Source: Gammaproteobacteria bacterium (GTDB lineage Bacteria; Pseudomonadota; Gammaproteobacteria; Pseudomonadales; Halieaceae). From it: DNA of 64,000 bases. The stretch covers positions 49,876 to 113,875 of the forward strand of contig JAUIEP010000002.1 in NCBI GenBank assembly GCA_030428835.1, written 5' to 3'. Position numbers and translations under genes: made by a program. Shown in pieces: positions 26,023-35,727 of this stretch (positions within the stretch are counted from its first letter, which is position 1; each line of letters begins with the position of its first letter). The notes beneath the pieces were generated by a model. That model searched no databases and was not told the DNA's origin. It was given only the letters and a program-made list of their open reading frames with translations.

Positions 26023-27471
26023 TCAACCGCCGGCCTTGGCGCCGGTCTCCCCGCGTACCTCTTCCACACTGAGGCCCAACTCGCCCCTGGCCAGTTGTGC
26101 CGTCACCCTTGCGCCCGTTGCCACGGTCGCCGCGTCGGTCAGTACCTTGCCGCTGTCGTCGCGCACGATGGCATAGCCGCGCGCGAGCGTGGCGGTGGGG
26201 TCGAGTGCCTCGAGCCGCGCACCGAGTTGCGCCAGCCGAGCCCCGGAGCGCTGCAGGCGCCCCTGCATGGCGGCTGCCATCCGGGCGGTCAGGGCGGCGC
26301 GGGCCTGCCGTGTCGCGCCGAGTTCTGCCAGCGGCGAGCGCCCCGCCAGCCGTGCCTGCAGCACCGCCAGTTCGCCGCGCCGGCGGGCCAGCTGGTGGCG
26401 CTGCGCGCGCAGCAGGCGCTGCTCCAGGTCGTCCACCCGCTGGGCCTGTTCCCGCAGCAGGGCGCCCGGGTGGCGCAGGCGCCGGCGCAGGTACTCCAGC
26501 CCCGTTTGCAGCCGCGCGAGGCGGCGCTGCATCTGCCGGTGCAGGTCCGCGCGCCAGGCGGAGAGCTCGCGCAGCATGTCGCCCATGTCCGGACTGATCA
26601 ATTCGGCCGCCGCGGAGGGCGTCGGGGCGCGGTAATCCGCGACCATGTCGGCGATGCTGAAATCCACCTCATGCCCGACCGCGCTGATAATTGGCAGCGC
26701 GCTCGCCGCGATGGCGCGCGCGACGCCCTCGTCGTTGAAGGCCCAGAGGTCTTCGAGCGAGCCGCCCCCGCGGCCCACGATCAGCGCGTCGAGCGCCACC
26801 TTGTCCGCCTGCGCCCAGCGGTTGGCGTTCTCGATAGCGCGGATGATCTGTGCGGGTGCCTCCTCGCCCTGCACTGCCACCGGCAGCAGCACCACCTCAA
26901 TCGCGGGGCAACGCCGCGCCAATACGGTGAGAATGTCGTGGATGACGGCGCCGGTGGGGGAGGTTACCACGCCCACGTGCTGCACCGAGTCGGGCAACGA
27001 CTGCTTGCGCGCGTCGTCAAACAGGCCCTCGGCCAGCAGTTTCGCCTTCAGTTTCTCGAACTGCAGTTGCAGCGCGCCCGCACCCGCGGGCTCCATGTGT
27101 TCGGCGATGAGTTGAAATTCGCCGCGGGCCTCGTACAGCGAGACCCTTGCCCGCAGGCGTACGGCATCCCCGCTCTCGGGTCGGAAGCGCAGGCGCTGGT
27201 TGCGACCGCGGAACATGGCGCAGCGCACCTGTGCGTCGCCGTCCTTCAGGGAAAAGTACCAGTGGCCAGAGCCCGGCGCCACGAAATTGCTGATCTCCCC
27301 CTCGACCCAGATGAAATCGAACTGGCTCTCCAGCAGCGTGCGCACGCGTCGGTTGAGCTGGCTGACGGTCAGGGTGGGCGGTGCTTCCGCGTTGTCGAAG
27401 GGGCCGGACACGTCGTAAGGCTTTTCGTTGGGCAAACTTGCGCAGTGTACTGCATCGCCCGGCGGGCTCAC
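26023..27471 (-). CDS. xseA: exodeoxyribonuclease VII large subunit
   Basis: The catalytic subunit of ExoVII, which degrades single-stranded DNA. The N-terminal OB fold (about 35-130) shows [15 protein letters not shown] and the WVEGEISN stretch; the catalytic domain has [14 protein letters not shown] and [16 protein letters not shown]; long coiled coils follow. 482 residues from GTG at 27471; a TTG at 27435 would give 470 and is nearer the usual N-terminus, so the start is uncertain. The stop abuts the Crp-family stop with no gap, and the gene is divergent from guaB. Confidence 0.95.
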   Translation of the reverse strand: MSPPGDAVHCASLPNEKPYDVSGPFDNAEAPPTLTVSQLNRRVRTLLESQFDFIWVEGEISNFVAPGSGHWYFSLKDGDAQVRCAMFRGRNQRLRFRPESGDAVRLRARVSLYEARGEFQLIAEHMEPAGAGALQLQFEKLKAKLLAEGLFDDARKQSLPDSVQHVGVVTSPTGAVIHDILTVLARRCPAIEVVLLPVAVQGEEAPAQIIRAIENANRWAQADKVALDALIVGRGGGSLEDLWAFNDEGVARAIAASALPIISAVGHEVDFSIADMVADYRAPTPSAAAELISPDMGDMLRELSAWRADLHRQMQRRLARLQTGLEYLRRRLRHPGALLREQAQRVDDLEQRLLRAQRHQLARRRGELAVLQARLAGRSPLAELGATRQARAALTARMAAAMQGRLQRSGARLAQLGARLEALDPTATLARGYAIVRDDSGKVLTDAATVATGARVTAQLARGELGLSVEEVRGETGAKAGG

Positions 27472-27497
27472 AGGGCGCTCTTTTGCGGTGGTATCAA

Positions 27498-27526
27498 TTG
27501 TGCTGCCGCGCGCTTGGTCTTATAAT
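27498..27526 (+). promoter_or_regulatory. sigma-70 promoter of guaB
   Basis: -35 TTGTGC (27498-27503), a 17-base spacer and a perfect -10 TATAAT (27521-27526), 42 bases before the guaB ATG. The region around it is GC-rich, typical of growth-rate-controlled promoters. Confidence 0.85.
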
Positions 27527-27568
27527 CGCGCGCTTATTCGAGCGCGACCGCGAGGAGACCTTACCCCC

Positions 27569-29038
27569 ATGCTGCGAATCGCCCAGGAAGCCCTCACGTT
27601 TGATGATGTTCTGCTGTCGCCTGGGTACTCGGAAGTTGTTGCAACGGACGTCTCGCTCCGCACCTTTCTCACGCGCGAAATTGAACTGAATATTCCCCTC
27701 GTGTCCGCCGCCATGGACACGGTCACCGAGCACCGCCTAGCCATCGCCATCGCCCAGGAGGGCGGCATCGGCATCATCCACAAGAGCATGACCGTCGCCG
27801 AACAGGCGGAGGAAGTGCGCCGGGTGAAGAAATTCGAGAGCGGCATGGTGAAGGATCCCATCACCATCCAGCAGTCCGCCACCATCGCCGAACTGATGGA
27901 GCTGACCAATGCCAACGGCATCTCCGGCGTGCCGGTGATGGACGGCCGCGACCTCGTGGGTATCGTGACCCGGCGTGACCTGCGCTTCGAGTCCGACCCG
28001 CAGAAGCTGGTGTCCGCGATCATGACGCCCCGCGACAAGCTGGTCACCGTGAAGGAGGGCGCCGGCCTGGCGGAGGTGCAGCGGAAACTGCACGAGCACC
28101 GCCTCGAGAAGATCCTGGTGGTCAACGACGACTTCGACCTCTGCGGCATGATAACGGTGAAGGACTTCGACAAGGCCGAGAGCTTCCCCAATGCCTGCAA
28201 AGACTCCTACGGCCAGCTGCGCGTGGGCGCCTCGGTCGGCACCAGCCCGGACACCGATGACCGTGTGGCGGCACTGGTAGCCGCCGGCGTCGATGTGCTG
28301 GTGGTGGATACCGCCCACGGCCATTCGCGCAACGTGATCGAGCGGGTGAAGATGATCAAGTCGGCGTATCCCTCTGTCCAGGTCATCGGCGGCAATATCG
28401 CCACCGCCGCGGCCGCCGTCGCGCTGGCCGAGGCCGGCGTGGACGGGGTCAAGGTCGGCATCGGTCCCGGCTCAATCTGCACCACGCGCATCGTGACCGG
28501 CACCGGGGTACCGCAGATAACCGCCATCGCCAATGTGGCCGAGGCCCTGCGCGGGCGGGACATACCGCTGATCGCCGACGGCGGCATCCGTTTTTCCGGT
28601 GACATCTCCAAGGCCGTGGTGGCCGGCGCGCACTCGGTCATGATGGGCAGTATGTTCGCGGGCACGGAGGAGGCGCCCGGCGAGGTGGAGTTGTATCAGG
28701 GGCGCACCTACAAGGCCTACCGGGGCATGGGGTCACTGGGCGCCATGGCGCAGACCCAGGGTTCCTCGGACCGCTACTTCCAGGACGCGAGCCAGGGCGC
28801 CGAGAAACTGGTGCCCGAGGGCGTGGAGGGCCGGGTACCCTACAAGGGCCCCGTCGCGGCCATCGTCCACCAGTTGATGGGTGGCCTGCGCTCCGCCATG
28901 GGCTATACGGGCAGTGATACGCTCGAGATCATGCGGACCCGGCCGGAGTTTGTGCGGGTCACCAACGCCGGCATGTCCGAGAGCCACGTCCACGACGTGA
29001 CCATCACCAAGGAAGCGCCGAATTATCCGGTACGCTGA
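27569..29038 (+). CDS. guaB: IMP dehydrogenase
   Basis: A 489-residue enzyme that oxidizes IMP to XMP with NAD+, the committed step to GTP. The TIM barrel is interrupted by a CBS pair (about 92-205). The catalytic Cys304 lies in [12 protein letters not shown], the mobile flap region includes MGSLGAMAQ, and [10 protein letters not shown] binds phosphate. ATG at 27569 follows SD CGAGGAGA and yields the E. coli length; the frame is open 47 codons further up into the promoter. guaA follows after 81 bases, forming the guaBA pair. Confidence 0.98.
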   Translation: MLRIAQEALTFDDVLLSPGYSEVVATDVSLRTFLTREIELNIPLVSAAMDTVTEHRLAIAIAQEGGIGIIHKSMTVAEQAEEVRRVKKFESGMVKDPITIQQSATIAELMELTNANGISGVPVMDGRDLVGIVTRRDLRFESDPQKLVSAIMTPRDKLVTVKEGAGLAEVQRKLHEHRLEKILVVNDDFDLCGMITVKDFDKAESFPNACKDSYGQLRVGASVGTSPDTDDRVAALVAAGVDVLVVDTAHGHSRNVIERVKMIKSAYPSVQVIGGNIATAAAAVALAEAGVDGVKVGIGPGSICTTRIVTGTGVPQITAIANVAEALRGRDIPLIADGGIRFSGDISKAVVAGAHSVMMGSMFAGTEEAPGEVELYQGRTYKAYRGMGSLGAMAQTQGSSDRYFQDASQGAEKLVPEGVEGRVPYKGPVAAIVHQLMGGLRSAMGYTGSDTLEIMRTRPEFVRVTNAGMSESHVHDVTITKEAPNYPVR

Positions 29039-29119
29039 GCGGCGCGGACCACGGCCGGCCAGGTCGCCGGCATCCCGGCAGGGCAGTGATGGCCGCTGCC
29101 CGACAATCCAGGAACACGC

Positions 29120-30697
29120 ATGAGCGCAGACATCCACGCCCAGAAAATCCTCATTCTGGATTTCGGCTCCCAATACACCCAGCTGATCGCGCGTCGCGTG
29201 CGCGAAGTCGGCGTATACAGCGAGATTCGCGCGTTCGACATGAGCGAAGAGGATATCCGCGCGTACAATCCGCGCGGGATCATCCTCTCCGGCGGGCCCG
29301 AGTCCGTGGCGGCGGCGGAGTCGCCGCGTGCGCCGGGTGTCGTGTTCGAACTCGGCGTGCCCGTGCTGGGCATCTGCTACGGCATGCAGACGATGGCCGA
29401 GCAGTTCGGGGGGCAGGTCCAGGGCTCGGACGTTTCCGAGTTCGGTTACGCCCAGATTCGCCAGGTCGGCAACGGCGGGCTGCTGCACGATATTCGCGAC
29501 CACATCGATGACCAGGGCCGCGGCCTGCTCGACGTCTGGATGAGCCACGGCGACAAGGTGGTGACGCTACCGCCGGATTTCGAATTGATCGCAGAGACGC
29601 AGAGTTGCCCGATCGCGGGCATGGCGCACCGCGAGAAGCCTTTCTTCGGCATCCAGTTTCACCCCGAGGTGACTCACACCCTGCAAGGCAAGCGCATCTT
29701 CGAGCATTTCGTGCTGGAGCAGTGCGCCTGCGAGGCGCTGTGGACCGCCGCCAACATCGTCGAGGACGCCATCGCCCGGGTGCGCGCGGCGGTGGGTGAT
29801 GACAAGGTGCTGCTCGGGCTCTCCGGGGGTGTGGACTCCTCCGTGGTGGCGGCACTGCTGCACCGGGCCATCGGTGACCAGCTGACCTGTGTCTTTGTCG
29901 ACAACGGCCTGTTGCGCCTCGACGAGGGCGACCACGTCATGGACATGTTCGCGCGCAACATGGGCGTAAAGGTTATCCGCGCCGACAAGGAGGAACTGTT
30001 CCTGCGCAAACTGGCGGGCGTGGCCGACCCCGAGGACAAGCGCAAGGTGATCGGCAACACCTTCATCGACGTGTTCGACGAGGAAGCCGCGAAACTGACC
30101 GGTGTGAAGTGGCTGGCGCAGGGTACGATATACCCGGATGTCATCGAGTCGGCGGGCGCCAAGACCGGCAAGGCCCACACTATCAAGTCGCACCACAACG
30201 TGGGTGGCCTGCCCGAGGACATGACCCTCGAGCTGGTCGAACCCTTGCGCGAACTGTTCAAGGACGAGGTGCGCAAGATCGGCCTGGAACTCGGCCTGCC
30301 CTACGATATGGTGTACCGCCATCCCTTTCCCGGCCCCGGACTGGGTGTGCGTATCCTCGGTGAAGTGCGCAAGGAGTATGCGGACCTGTTGCGGCGCGCC
30401 GATGCGATCTTCATAGAGGAGCTGCACCGGGACGATTACTACCACAAGACCAGCCAGGCCTTTGCGGTGTTCCTGCCGGTGAAATCGGTCGGGGTAGTCG
30501 GCGACGGTCGCCGCTATGAATACGTCATCGCGTTGCGGGCCGTTGAAACGGTCGATTTCATGACGGCGCGCTGGGCTCATCTGCCTTATGAGCTGCTTGA
30601 GCGCGTATCCAACCGCATTATCAACGAGATATCAGGCGTCTCGCGGGTAACGTACGATATCAGCAGCAAACCGCCTGCCACGATCGAATGGGAGTAA
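29120..30697 (+). CDS. guaA: GMP synthase (glutamine-hydrolysing)
   Basis: A 525-residue enzyme (same length as E. coli GuaA) that aminates XMP to GMP using glutamine. The class I amidotransferase domain has Cys86 in GICYGMQ and the His/Glu pair in FHPEVTHT; the ATP-pyrophosphatase P-loop is LSGGVDSSV, and the C-terminal dimerization domain ends [12 protein letters not shown]. Follows guaB. No terminator is obvious after the TAA. Confidence 0.98.
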   Translation: MSADIHAQKILILDFGSQYTQLIARRVREVGVYSEIRAFDMSEEDIRAYNPRGIILSGGPESVAAAESPRAPGVVFELGVPVLGICYGMQTMAEQFGGQVQGSDVSEFGYAQIRQVGNGGLLHDIRDHIDDQGRGLLDVWMSHGDKVVTLPPDFELIAETQSCPIAGMAHREKPFFGIQFHPEVTHTLQGKRIFEHFVLEQCACEALWTAANIVEDAIARVRAAVGDDKVLLGLSGGVDSSVVAALLHRAIGDQLTCVFVDNGLLRLDEGDHVMDMFARNMGVKVIRADKEELFLRKLAGVADPEDKRKVIGNTFIDVFDEEAAKLTGVKWLAQGTIYPDVIESAGAKTGKAHTIKSHHNVGGLPEDMTLELVEPLRELFKDEVRKIGLELGLPYDMVYRHPFPGPGLGVRILGEVRKEYADLLRRADAIFIEELHRDDYYHKTSQAFAVFLPVKSVGVVGDGRRYEYVIALRAVETVDFMTARWAHLPYELLERVSNRIINEISGVSRVTYDISSKPPATIEWE

Positions 30698-30748
30698 CCC
30701 TCGCGTCGCCGAGTCCGGCCACCATCCCGTCAATTTTCTTTACAGTCA

Positions 30749-30796
30749 CGTTGAATTTACCCTGAAACGGAATTCGTGTTTCGCGGGAATTCAACG
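30749..30796. repeat. 9-bp inverted repeat upstream of the sigma-54-type promoter
   Basis: CGTTGAATT (30749-30757) and AATTCAACG (30788-30796) are exact reverse complements 30 bases apart, ending 13 bases before the -24 GG. Position and symmetry would suit an enhancer-binding-protein site, but this is inference. Confidence 0.5.
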
Positions 30797-30808
30797 GGTT
30801 AGCGGCTC

Positions 30809-30824
30809 TGGCTCGATCCTTGCT
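30809..30824 (+). promoter_or_regulatory. sigma-54 (RpoN) type -24/-12 promoter
   Basis: TGGCTCGATCCTTGCT matches the consensus TGGCACG-N4-TTGCW at all but one fixed position. GG (30810-30811) and GC (30822-30823) are exactly 10 bases apart. A start about 12 bases downstream would leave a leader near 115 bases before the PEP-CTERM gene. RpoN control of PEP-CTERM genes through PrsK/PrsR systems is known in other bacteria. Confidence 0.8.
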
Positions 30825-30949
30825 TCCTTGGGGCCATGGCAGCGGGAGCAACCGCAGGCTCTCACTGGAACATTGGTGATCATCATGCATGGTCGCATTG
30901 AGCCGATACGGCCAGGCGCCTGGTGCGTGGTCGCAAGGAGGGTATTCAG

Positions 30950-31579
30950 GTGAAATTCGCGTTTGAAGTTGTAATCCGGCGGTTGTCGGCAGGTGCGCTG
31001 GTATTCTTTTTTGCCTTGCAGGCGCAAGCCGTCCCGTTCGATTTCGATGTGTCCTATAACGGAGGCAGCATCGCACTCGATGCCGGCTCTGACGACCCGA
31101 TCGGCCAGGCACTGTCCGCTGGCGACACTTTCAACTATAACCTGCAGACTGTAGGCGATGATTTTTGGAAGGTTGATGTGGGTGGTAGCTTTTTTCCGTT
31201 CCTCGCGTTTACAGTTGACGGCAGTGAAACCAGGGAGGGTACGTTCATGCTCGACCTCCTGCTCGACGGTATCTCCCAGTTTTCCACGGGTCCGGGCGCG
31301 ATCAGCAATGCCTTTGTACACCTTGGGACCAACGCTATCGACCTGTCTGCGGGCCTCATGTTCGACGAGATCATCCTCGACTATGCCCTGACCAGCAGCA
31401 CGGGCCCGACCACCATCGTTGACTATGTTATCGGCGGCTCCGTACCGGGCGGTTTTGATGATGGTATTTCCTACAATCGGACGCCGTCCAACCCGGCACC
31501 GGTTCCTGCGACGCTTGCCCTGTTCGGCCTCGGACTGGCTGCACTGCGGCTCGGCAGACTGCGGCCGACCAGCGGCTGA
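30950..31579 (+). CDS. PEP-CTERM sorting-domain protein
   Basis: A 209-residue secreted protein with a signal peptide (about 1-27, ending LQAQA) and a C-terminal tripartite tail: a Pro-rich motif variant (APVPATLALFG), a hydrophobic helix and a basic cluster (RLGRLR). Such tails are cleaved by exosortase (EpsH/Xrt) during export to the surface or matrix. The central 150 residues are Gly/Asp/Ser-rich beta-type sequence with no family I recognise. GTG at 30950 after SD AAGGAGG. No exosortase or EPS genes lie in this window. Confidence 0.88.
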   Translation: MKFAFEVVIRRLSAGALVFFFALQAQAVPFDFDVSYNGGSIALDAGSDDPIGQALSAGDTFNYNLQTVGDDFWKVDVGGSFFPFLAFTVDGSETREGTFMLDLLLDGISQFSTGPGAISNAFVHLGTNAIDLSAGLMFDEIILDYALTSSTGPTTIVDYVIGGSVPGGFDDGISYNRTPSNPAPVPATLALFGLGLAALRLGRLRPTSG

Positions 31580-31604
31580 TAATAGCTGACTTCCTTCCCA
31601 AGCG

Positions 31605-31630
31605 CGGGCCGGTCGATACCGGCCCGTTTT
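31605..31630 (+). terminator. Rho-independent terminator after the PEP-CTERM gene
   Basis: An 8-bp GC stem CGGGCCGG / CCGGCCCG with a 6-base loop TCGATA, followed by TTTT. It isolates the PEP-CTERM gene as its own transcript. Confidence 0.88.
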
Positions 31631-31737
31631 GTATTGGCGCGACCGACCTGCAACGCTGCCAGGCTCTCTTTGGGTGTATACTCTCCCGTCGAGTTTTCAC
31701 GAAACTTGTTAGTCTGGTCTGTACCCTGGAGTGTTTG

Positions 31738-32619
31738 ATGTTGAGACATCTACTTACTTGTTTGGTCGCGATACCCTGTGCGATGCCTCTGTTGGGGGCC
31801 GCAGCGGGCGCTGGCACTGTCGGCGATGAACTGGTCATCAGTTCGGGGATAGAAAACGGCGGCTACTGGAGTATCGCGGAAAAACTGCGCGAGGTGGCCC
31901 CGGAGGTGGGGCTTTCGATGAAGAACGAGAGGAGTTCCGGTTCGGTCAACAACCTGCGCGCCCTGGCGGCGCCCGGTAATCCCGTCAGCCTCGCGTTCAC
32001 GCAGGCCGACGCCGCGGCCCAGTTCCTGAAGGACAACCCGGAGGCCGAGGCCTCGCTTGAGCTGCTGGAGCGTATCGGGCTCGAGTGTGTCTTCATCGTT
32101 ACCGACACCAAGGCTAAGATCAAGGATGACGAGGACCTGCAAAAGAAACGGCAATTGCATCTCGGTATGCGCAGCCCCAACAGCGGGATTCGCGTGACCT
32201 TCGAGTACATGGCGACCCTCGTGCCGGAGCTGAAGGACGTCACGATGAGCTACGGCGACACAGTCGACATGCTGAATTACCTCGGCGTGCCGCGCACCGA
32301 TGTCGAGGCTGTCATGTTTGTGCACGGGCCGAACGAAATCTCACCCGAGATAGTCAGGATCCAGGCCAATCCCGACGATTTCCGTTTTGTGGAGCTGAAG
32401 GATGAACGCTTCCTGCGCATGTCGTTTCACGGCAATCCCGTGTACCAGTTGCGCGAGGTTACCCCCGGCTTCGTGGATGGTGCGAAACCGGTGGAGACCA
32501 TCTGCGTGCAGGGCTTCCTGGTCGCCAACAAGGACAAGCTGTCGCAGCCGCAGTACAGCGCGCTGCAGGAGCTTATCCAGCAGCACTGGGGCAAGGTGCA
32601 CCTGAAAGAGTCGGATTAG
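31738..32619 (+). CDS. TAXI-family periplasmic solute-binding protein (orphan)
   Basis: A 293-residue exported protein with a signal peptide (about 1-26, ending GAAAGAG) and a TAXI/NMT1-like binding fold: the SSGIENGGYWSIAEKL start, then SGSVNNLRALAAP and LAFTQADAAAQFL as in TRAP-TAXI binding proteins. No TRAP permease gene adjoins it, so it may serve a transporter elsewhere or act as a sensor. ATG 31738 follows SD CTGGAG; the TTG one codon earlier was not used. A -10-like TATACT lies at 31677-31682. Confidence 0.82.
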   Translation: MLRHLLTCLVAIPCAMPLLGAAAGAGTVGDELVISSGIENGGYWSIAEKLREVAPEVGLSMKNERSSGSVNNLRALAAPGNPVSLAFTQADAAAQFLKDNPEAEASLELLERIGLECVFIVTDTKAKIKDDEDLQKKRQLHLGMRSPNSGIRVTFEYMATLVPELKDVTMSYGDTVDMLNYLGVPRTDVEAVMFVHGPNEISPEIVRIQANPDDFRFVELKDERFLRMSFHGNPVYQLREVTPGFVDGAKPVETICVQGFLVANKDKLSQPQYSALQELIQQHWGKVHLKESD

Positions 32620-32656
32620 AACCGGCGGCGGCACCGGTCCACGGCATGCGCGCGGA

Positions 32657-33235
32657 CTATTTTTCCTTGTGCACCATGCCCGCGGAGATCGCCCAGCGCA
32701 TGGCCTTGTGCACTTCCATGTCCAGCGGCTCCAGGGCGTCTTCCGGCACCAGTATCGTGAAGCCGCCGAGCTGGTAGCTCATGGGCACGAATACCGGCAG
32801 GGCGGTAACGTCCTGGTTCCATTGTCGCGCCTCGTTCGTCACGAACCCCACGACGCGCATGTTGTCGTCCAGCCGTACCAGGACCGCGCGCTGCATATCG
32901 GAGCGCGGGCCTGCGGGGTCGGCAAACCGCGCGATATCGCGGATGCTGTCAAACAACGTGTTGACCAGCGGGATGCTGGAGAGTGTAGAGTTGGCCGCTT
33001 TCAGCAGCGTCCGGAACAGGTAGGCGTTTACCAGCAGCCCCGTCAGCGTGACAAGCGCCAAACCGGCGATGATGCCGAACCCCGGGAAGTACCAGTCGAT
33101 GGGCAGGGCCCATCGCAGCAGCGGCCCGAGTGACGCCTCGGCGGTGGTCGCCAGCCAGTACAGGATGGCCAGCGTCAGCGCTATTGGCAGAATCGCGGCA
33201 ATACCCTGCAGAAACCATCGAGCAATATTCTTCAC
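32657..33235 (-). CDS. DUF502 family membrane protein
   Basis: A 192-residue inner-membrane protein with two N-terminal transmembrane helices (about 8-32 and 49-72) and a soluble C-terminal domain holding DUF502 motifs: SIPLVNTLFDSIRDIARF, then VFVPMSYQLGGFTILVPED. Function unknown. GTG at 33235 after SD AGAGAGG fits the family N-terminus better than the longer frame from 33280. It is transcribed alone, convergent with the TAXI gene and divergent from the retropepsin operon. Confidence 0.88.
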   Translation of the reverse strand: MKNIARWFLQGIAAILPIALTLAILYWLATTAEASLGPLLRWALPIDWYFPGFGIIAGLALVTLTGLLVNAYLFRTLLKAANSTLSSIPLVNTLFDSIRDIARFADPAGPRSDMQRAVLVRLDDNMRVVGFVTNEARQWNQDVTALPVFVPMSYQLGGFTILVPEDALEPLDMEVHKAMRWAISAGMVHKEK

Positions 33236-33451
33236 GCAATATCCTCTCTGTGGGCGTGTAGTTGAACCGTGTGCAGTCACCCACTGGCCACAGTCTACAG
33301 GTAAATGCGGGCTGCGAACCCGGTGCGGAGGATGACAGCAAGCGATGCGCGCCGTGCAATATACGCGCGCCGGGTGGGGAATTTACATTCCTCGCTGGCA
33401 CGGCTAGAGTGTTCGGCCCTGTGCAATTCCGATGCGGTGGTTGAGTAAGTC

Positions 33452-34207
33452 ATGATTTCAGTCAGTTTCCGGTTCGTCTGGGTTCTGGCGGCATTGGTGG
33501 CCGCTCTTGCGCTGTCCGGTTGCGCCTCGACCGCCGTGCCACCCGTGCAGGATGACGGCACCGCGGAGCGCTTGATGGGCGCGATGGAGGAATGCCTGGC
33601 CCGCCAGGCCGCGGTGGATGCCAAACTCGAGGCCCAATCGGAGCAGTTGGTGGCGCTGCAGGGCCGGCTCGGGTCTGTCGCGGCCGCCCCGGAAAAGCCC
33701 AAGCCCGCCAGGCAGCCCGAGCGCTGTCCGGCGAGCACTCGTGACAGCGGCAAGTTGGTTGTCGGGCGCATGGAAAAAATCTGGTTTCCCAATCTCGATC
33801 TGCTGCTCGCCGCCCGCGTGGACACCGGCGCCGAGACATCATCCATAGATGCGCGCAACGTCGAGCGTTTCGAGCGCAACGGCAAGCGCTGGGTGCGGTT
33901 TGAAATTGCCAAGCCCGATTCCGACGAGGGCATCATGGTGGAGCGCGAGGTATCGCGCGTGGTATCGATCGTGCAGTCGAGCCAGCCCGAAGGGGAACGG
34001 CGCCCGGTTATAGCGATGGAAATAGCCGTGGGTTCCGTCAAGCAGACTGCTGAGTTCACGCTGAGCGACCGCAGCCACCTTCACCACCAGGTCATGATCG
34101 GCCGCAACATCCTGCAGGACGTGATGATCGTGGATGTCAGCAAGAAAAATGTCGCGCCTCCTGCGACAGGCGGCAAATCCGCTAAAACCGGTGGGGCGGG
34201 CTCGTGA
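33452..34207 (+). CDS. retropepsin-like aspartic protease lipoprotein (Zn_protease/DUF785, RimK-associated)
   Basis: A 251-residue predicted lipoprotein (LSGC, Cys24) with a short coiled coil, then a retropepsin-like domain (about 105-235). The active-site triad is Asp-Thr-Gly in ARVDTGAETSSIDA, and the domain ends GRNILQDVMIVDVSKK, the hallmark of proteins long called ATP-dependent zinc proteases but related to retroviral aspartic proteases. The lipid anchor puts it in the periplasm. The stop overlaps the next gene's GTG by 4 bases. Substrate unknown. Confidence 0.87.
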   Translation: MISVSFRFVWVLAALVAALALSGCASTAVPPVQDDGTAERLMGAMEECLARQAAVDAKLEAQSEQLVALQGRLGSVAAAPEKPKPARQPERCPASTRDSGKLVVGRMEKIWFPNLDLLLAARVDTGAETSSIDARNVERFERNGKRWVRFEIAKPDSDEGIMVEREVSRVVSIVQSSQPEGERRPVIAMEIAVGSVKQTAEFTLSDRSHLHHQVMIGRNILQDVMIVDVSKKNVAPPATGGKSAKTGGAGS

Positions 34208-35727
34208 AGAGCCGCGCCGGTTATTTCCTCACGCTACTGCTGATCGGCCTCGCGGGTATTCTCATCGCGGTGCTGCGGCAGATGGAGACCGGCGTGCCGT
34301 TCCTGCCCGGACAGGAGCGTTCGGTCTGGCTGGTGGAGGCGAGGATCGATTTCGAGGCACTCAACCGCGAGGTCACCGCCAGCCTCTCCCTTCCCGACAA
34401 GCAGTTGCCGGGCTTCGAGTTGTTCGACGAACAGGCCGCCTCCCAGGGCTACGGTTTCTCTATCCTGCGTCGCCCCCAGGGGCGCCGCGCCGAGTGGACG
34501 CGGCGCGAGGCGAGGGGCGAGCAGTCCCTGTACTACAGCGCCCAGTTCGTGGCGTCCGGCGAATCGCCGGCGAACGCCGATGCAAAGCAACCCGCCATCA
34601 AGGAATTCCCGATCATCTGGGACGCGGCCGAGGAACTGGCGGCCGACGCGATGCTGGCGCGGGCACGGGAAATGTCCAGTTCGCCCCATAGCCTCGCGCG
34701 CGAGTTGATCAAGTACCTGAATGACCCGGCTGTCGACCAGAATGCGGCGCTGCTGCGCATCCACCAGGCGGGCGATGCCGAGTTGCTGTTGCAGCTATTG
34801 CAGCGCGCGGGTATCGAGAGCCGTTACGTGATGGGGCTGTACCTGGAAGATGCCCGGCGCCGGCAGACGTTGACGCCCATGGTTGAAGTGTTCCACGACG
34901 GCGAGTGGCTGCTGTTCAATCCGGCTACCGGCGAGGAAGGCGTACCTGAAAACCTGTTGCTGTGGCATCGCGGCGGCATATCCGTCCTGGATGTAACGGG
35001 AGGCCGTGACTCCAGCCTGAGTTTTTCCATGATCCGGCAGAGCGTCCCCGCGACCTACCTGGCCACGGTTACCGGCGCCGACTCGATATTCGCGCGGCTC
35101 GGGGTGCACCGCCTGCCGATCGAGGAGCAGAGCATGTTCAAGCTGCTCCTGTTGCTGCCGCTGGGGGCGACCGTGGTCGTGCTGATGCGGGTCGTTGTGG
35201 GGCTGAAGACGGCCGGCACGTTCATGCCGATCCTGATTTCGCTGGCCTTCCTGCAAACCTCGCTCCTGCCGGGCCTGGTCAGTTTTATCTCGGTCGTGGG
35301 TATCGGGCTGCTGCTGCGCGGATACCTGTCACGGCTTAACCTGTTGCTGGTGGCGCGGATCGCCACGCTGATCGTACTCGTGGTCTTCATCATCTCGGCG
35401 CTGAGCATCATCGGCTTCCAGATGGGCTACAGCACGGGCATGACCATCACGTTCTTCCCCATGATTATCATCGCCTGGACCATCGAGCGCATGTCCATCC
35501 TGTGGGAGGAGGAGGGCGCCTATGAAGTCCTTCTCCAGGGTGGGGGCAGCCTGGCCGTGGCGGTCATCGCCTACCTGCTTATGCAGATGGCGATCATGCA
35601 GCACCTGAGTTTCAACTTCCCCGAACTGAACCTTGTATTGCTGGCACTGATCCTGGCCCTCGGCCAATACACCGGCTACAAGCTGACTGAACTGCGGCGC
35701 TTCCGGGCCATGGAGGACCTGCAGTGA
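34204..35727 (+). CDS. inactive transglutaminase-like protein with 7-TM C-terminal domain
   Basis: A 507-residue membrane protein: one N-terminal TM (about 6-24), a periplasmic part to about 310 with a transglutaminase-like fold (QLLQRAGIESRYVMGLYL, VEVFHDGEWLLFNPATG), then about seven TMs. The catalytic residues appear lost: no Cys in the expected helix, PMVEVF where HAWVEV is usual and Asn in place of the Asp. It may present or bind peptides rather than cross-link them. GTG start inside the protease stop; its own stop overlaps the ATP-grasp gene. Confidence 0.87.
   Translation: MKSRAGYFLTLLLIGLAGILIAVLRQMETGVPFLPGQERSVWLVEARIDFEALNREVTASLSLPDKQLPGFELFDEQAASQGYGFSILRRPQGRRAEWTRREARGEQSLYYSAQFVASGESPANADAKQPAIKEFPIIWDAAEELAADAMLARAREMSSSPHSLARELIKYLNDPAVDQNAALLRIHQAGDAELLLQLLQRAGIESRYVMGLYLEDARRRQTLTPMVEVFHDGEWLLFNPATGEEGVPENLLLWHRGGISVLDVTGGRDSSLSFSMIRQSVPATYLATVTGADSIFARLGVHRLPIEEQSMFKLLLLLPLGATVVVLMRVVVGLKTAGTFMPILISLAFLQTSLLPGLVSFISVVGIGLLLRGYLSRLNLLLVARIATLIVLVVFIISALSIIGFQMGYSTGMTITFFPMIIIAWTIERMSILWEEEGAYEVLLQGGGSLAVAVIAYLLMQMAIMQHLSFNFPELNLVLLALILALGQYTGYKLTELRRFRAMEDLQ

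Noticed and set aside
30698..30948. Small RNA or leader gene between guaA and the PEP-CTERM gene
   Set aside because: Beyond the sigma-54-type promoter and the 9-bp dyad there is no stable fold with a terminator.
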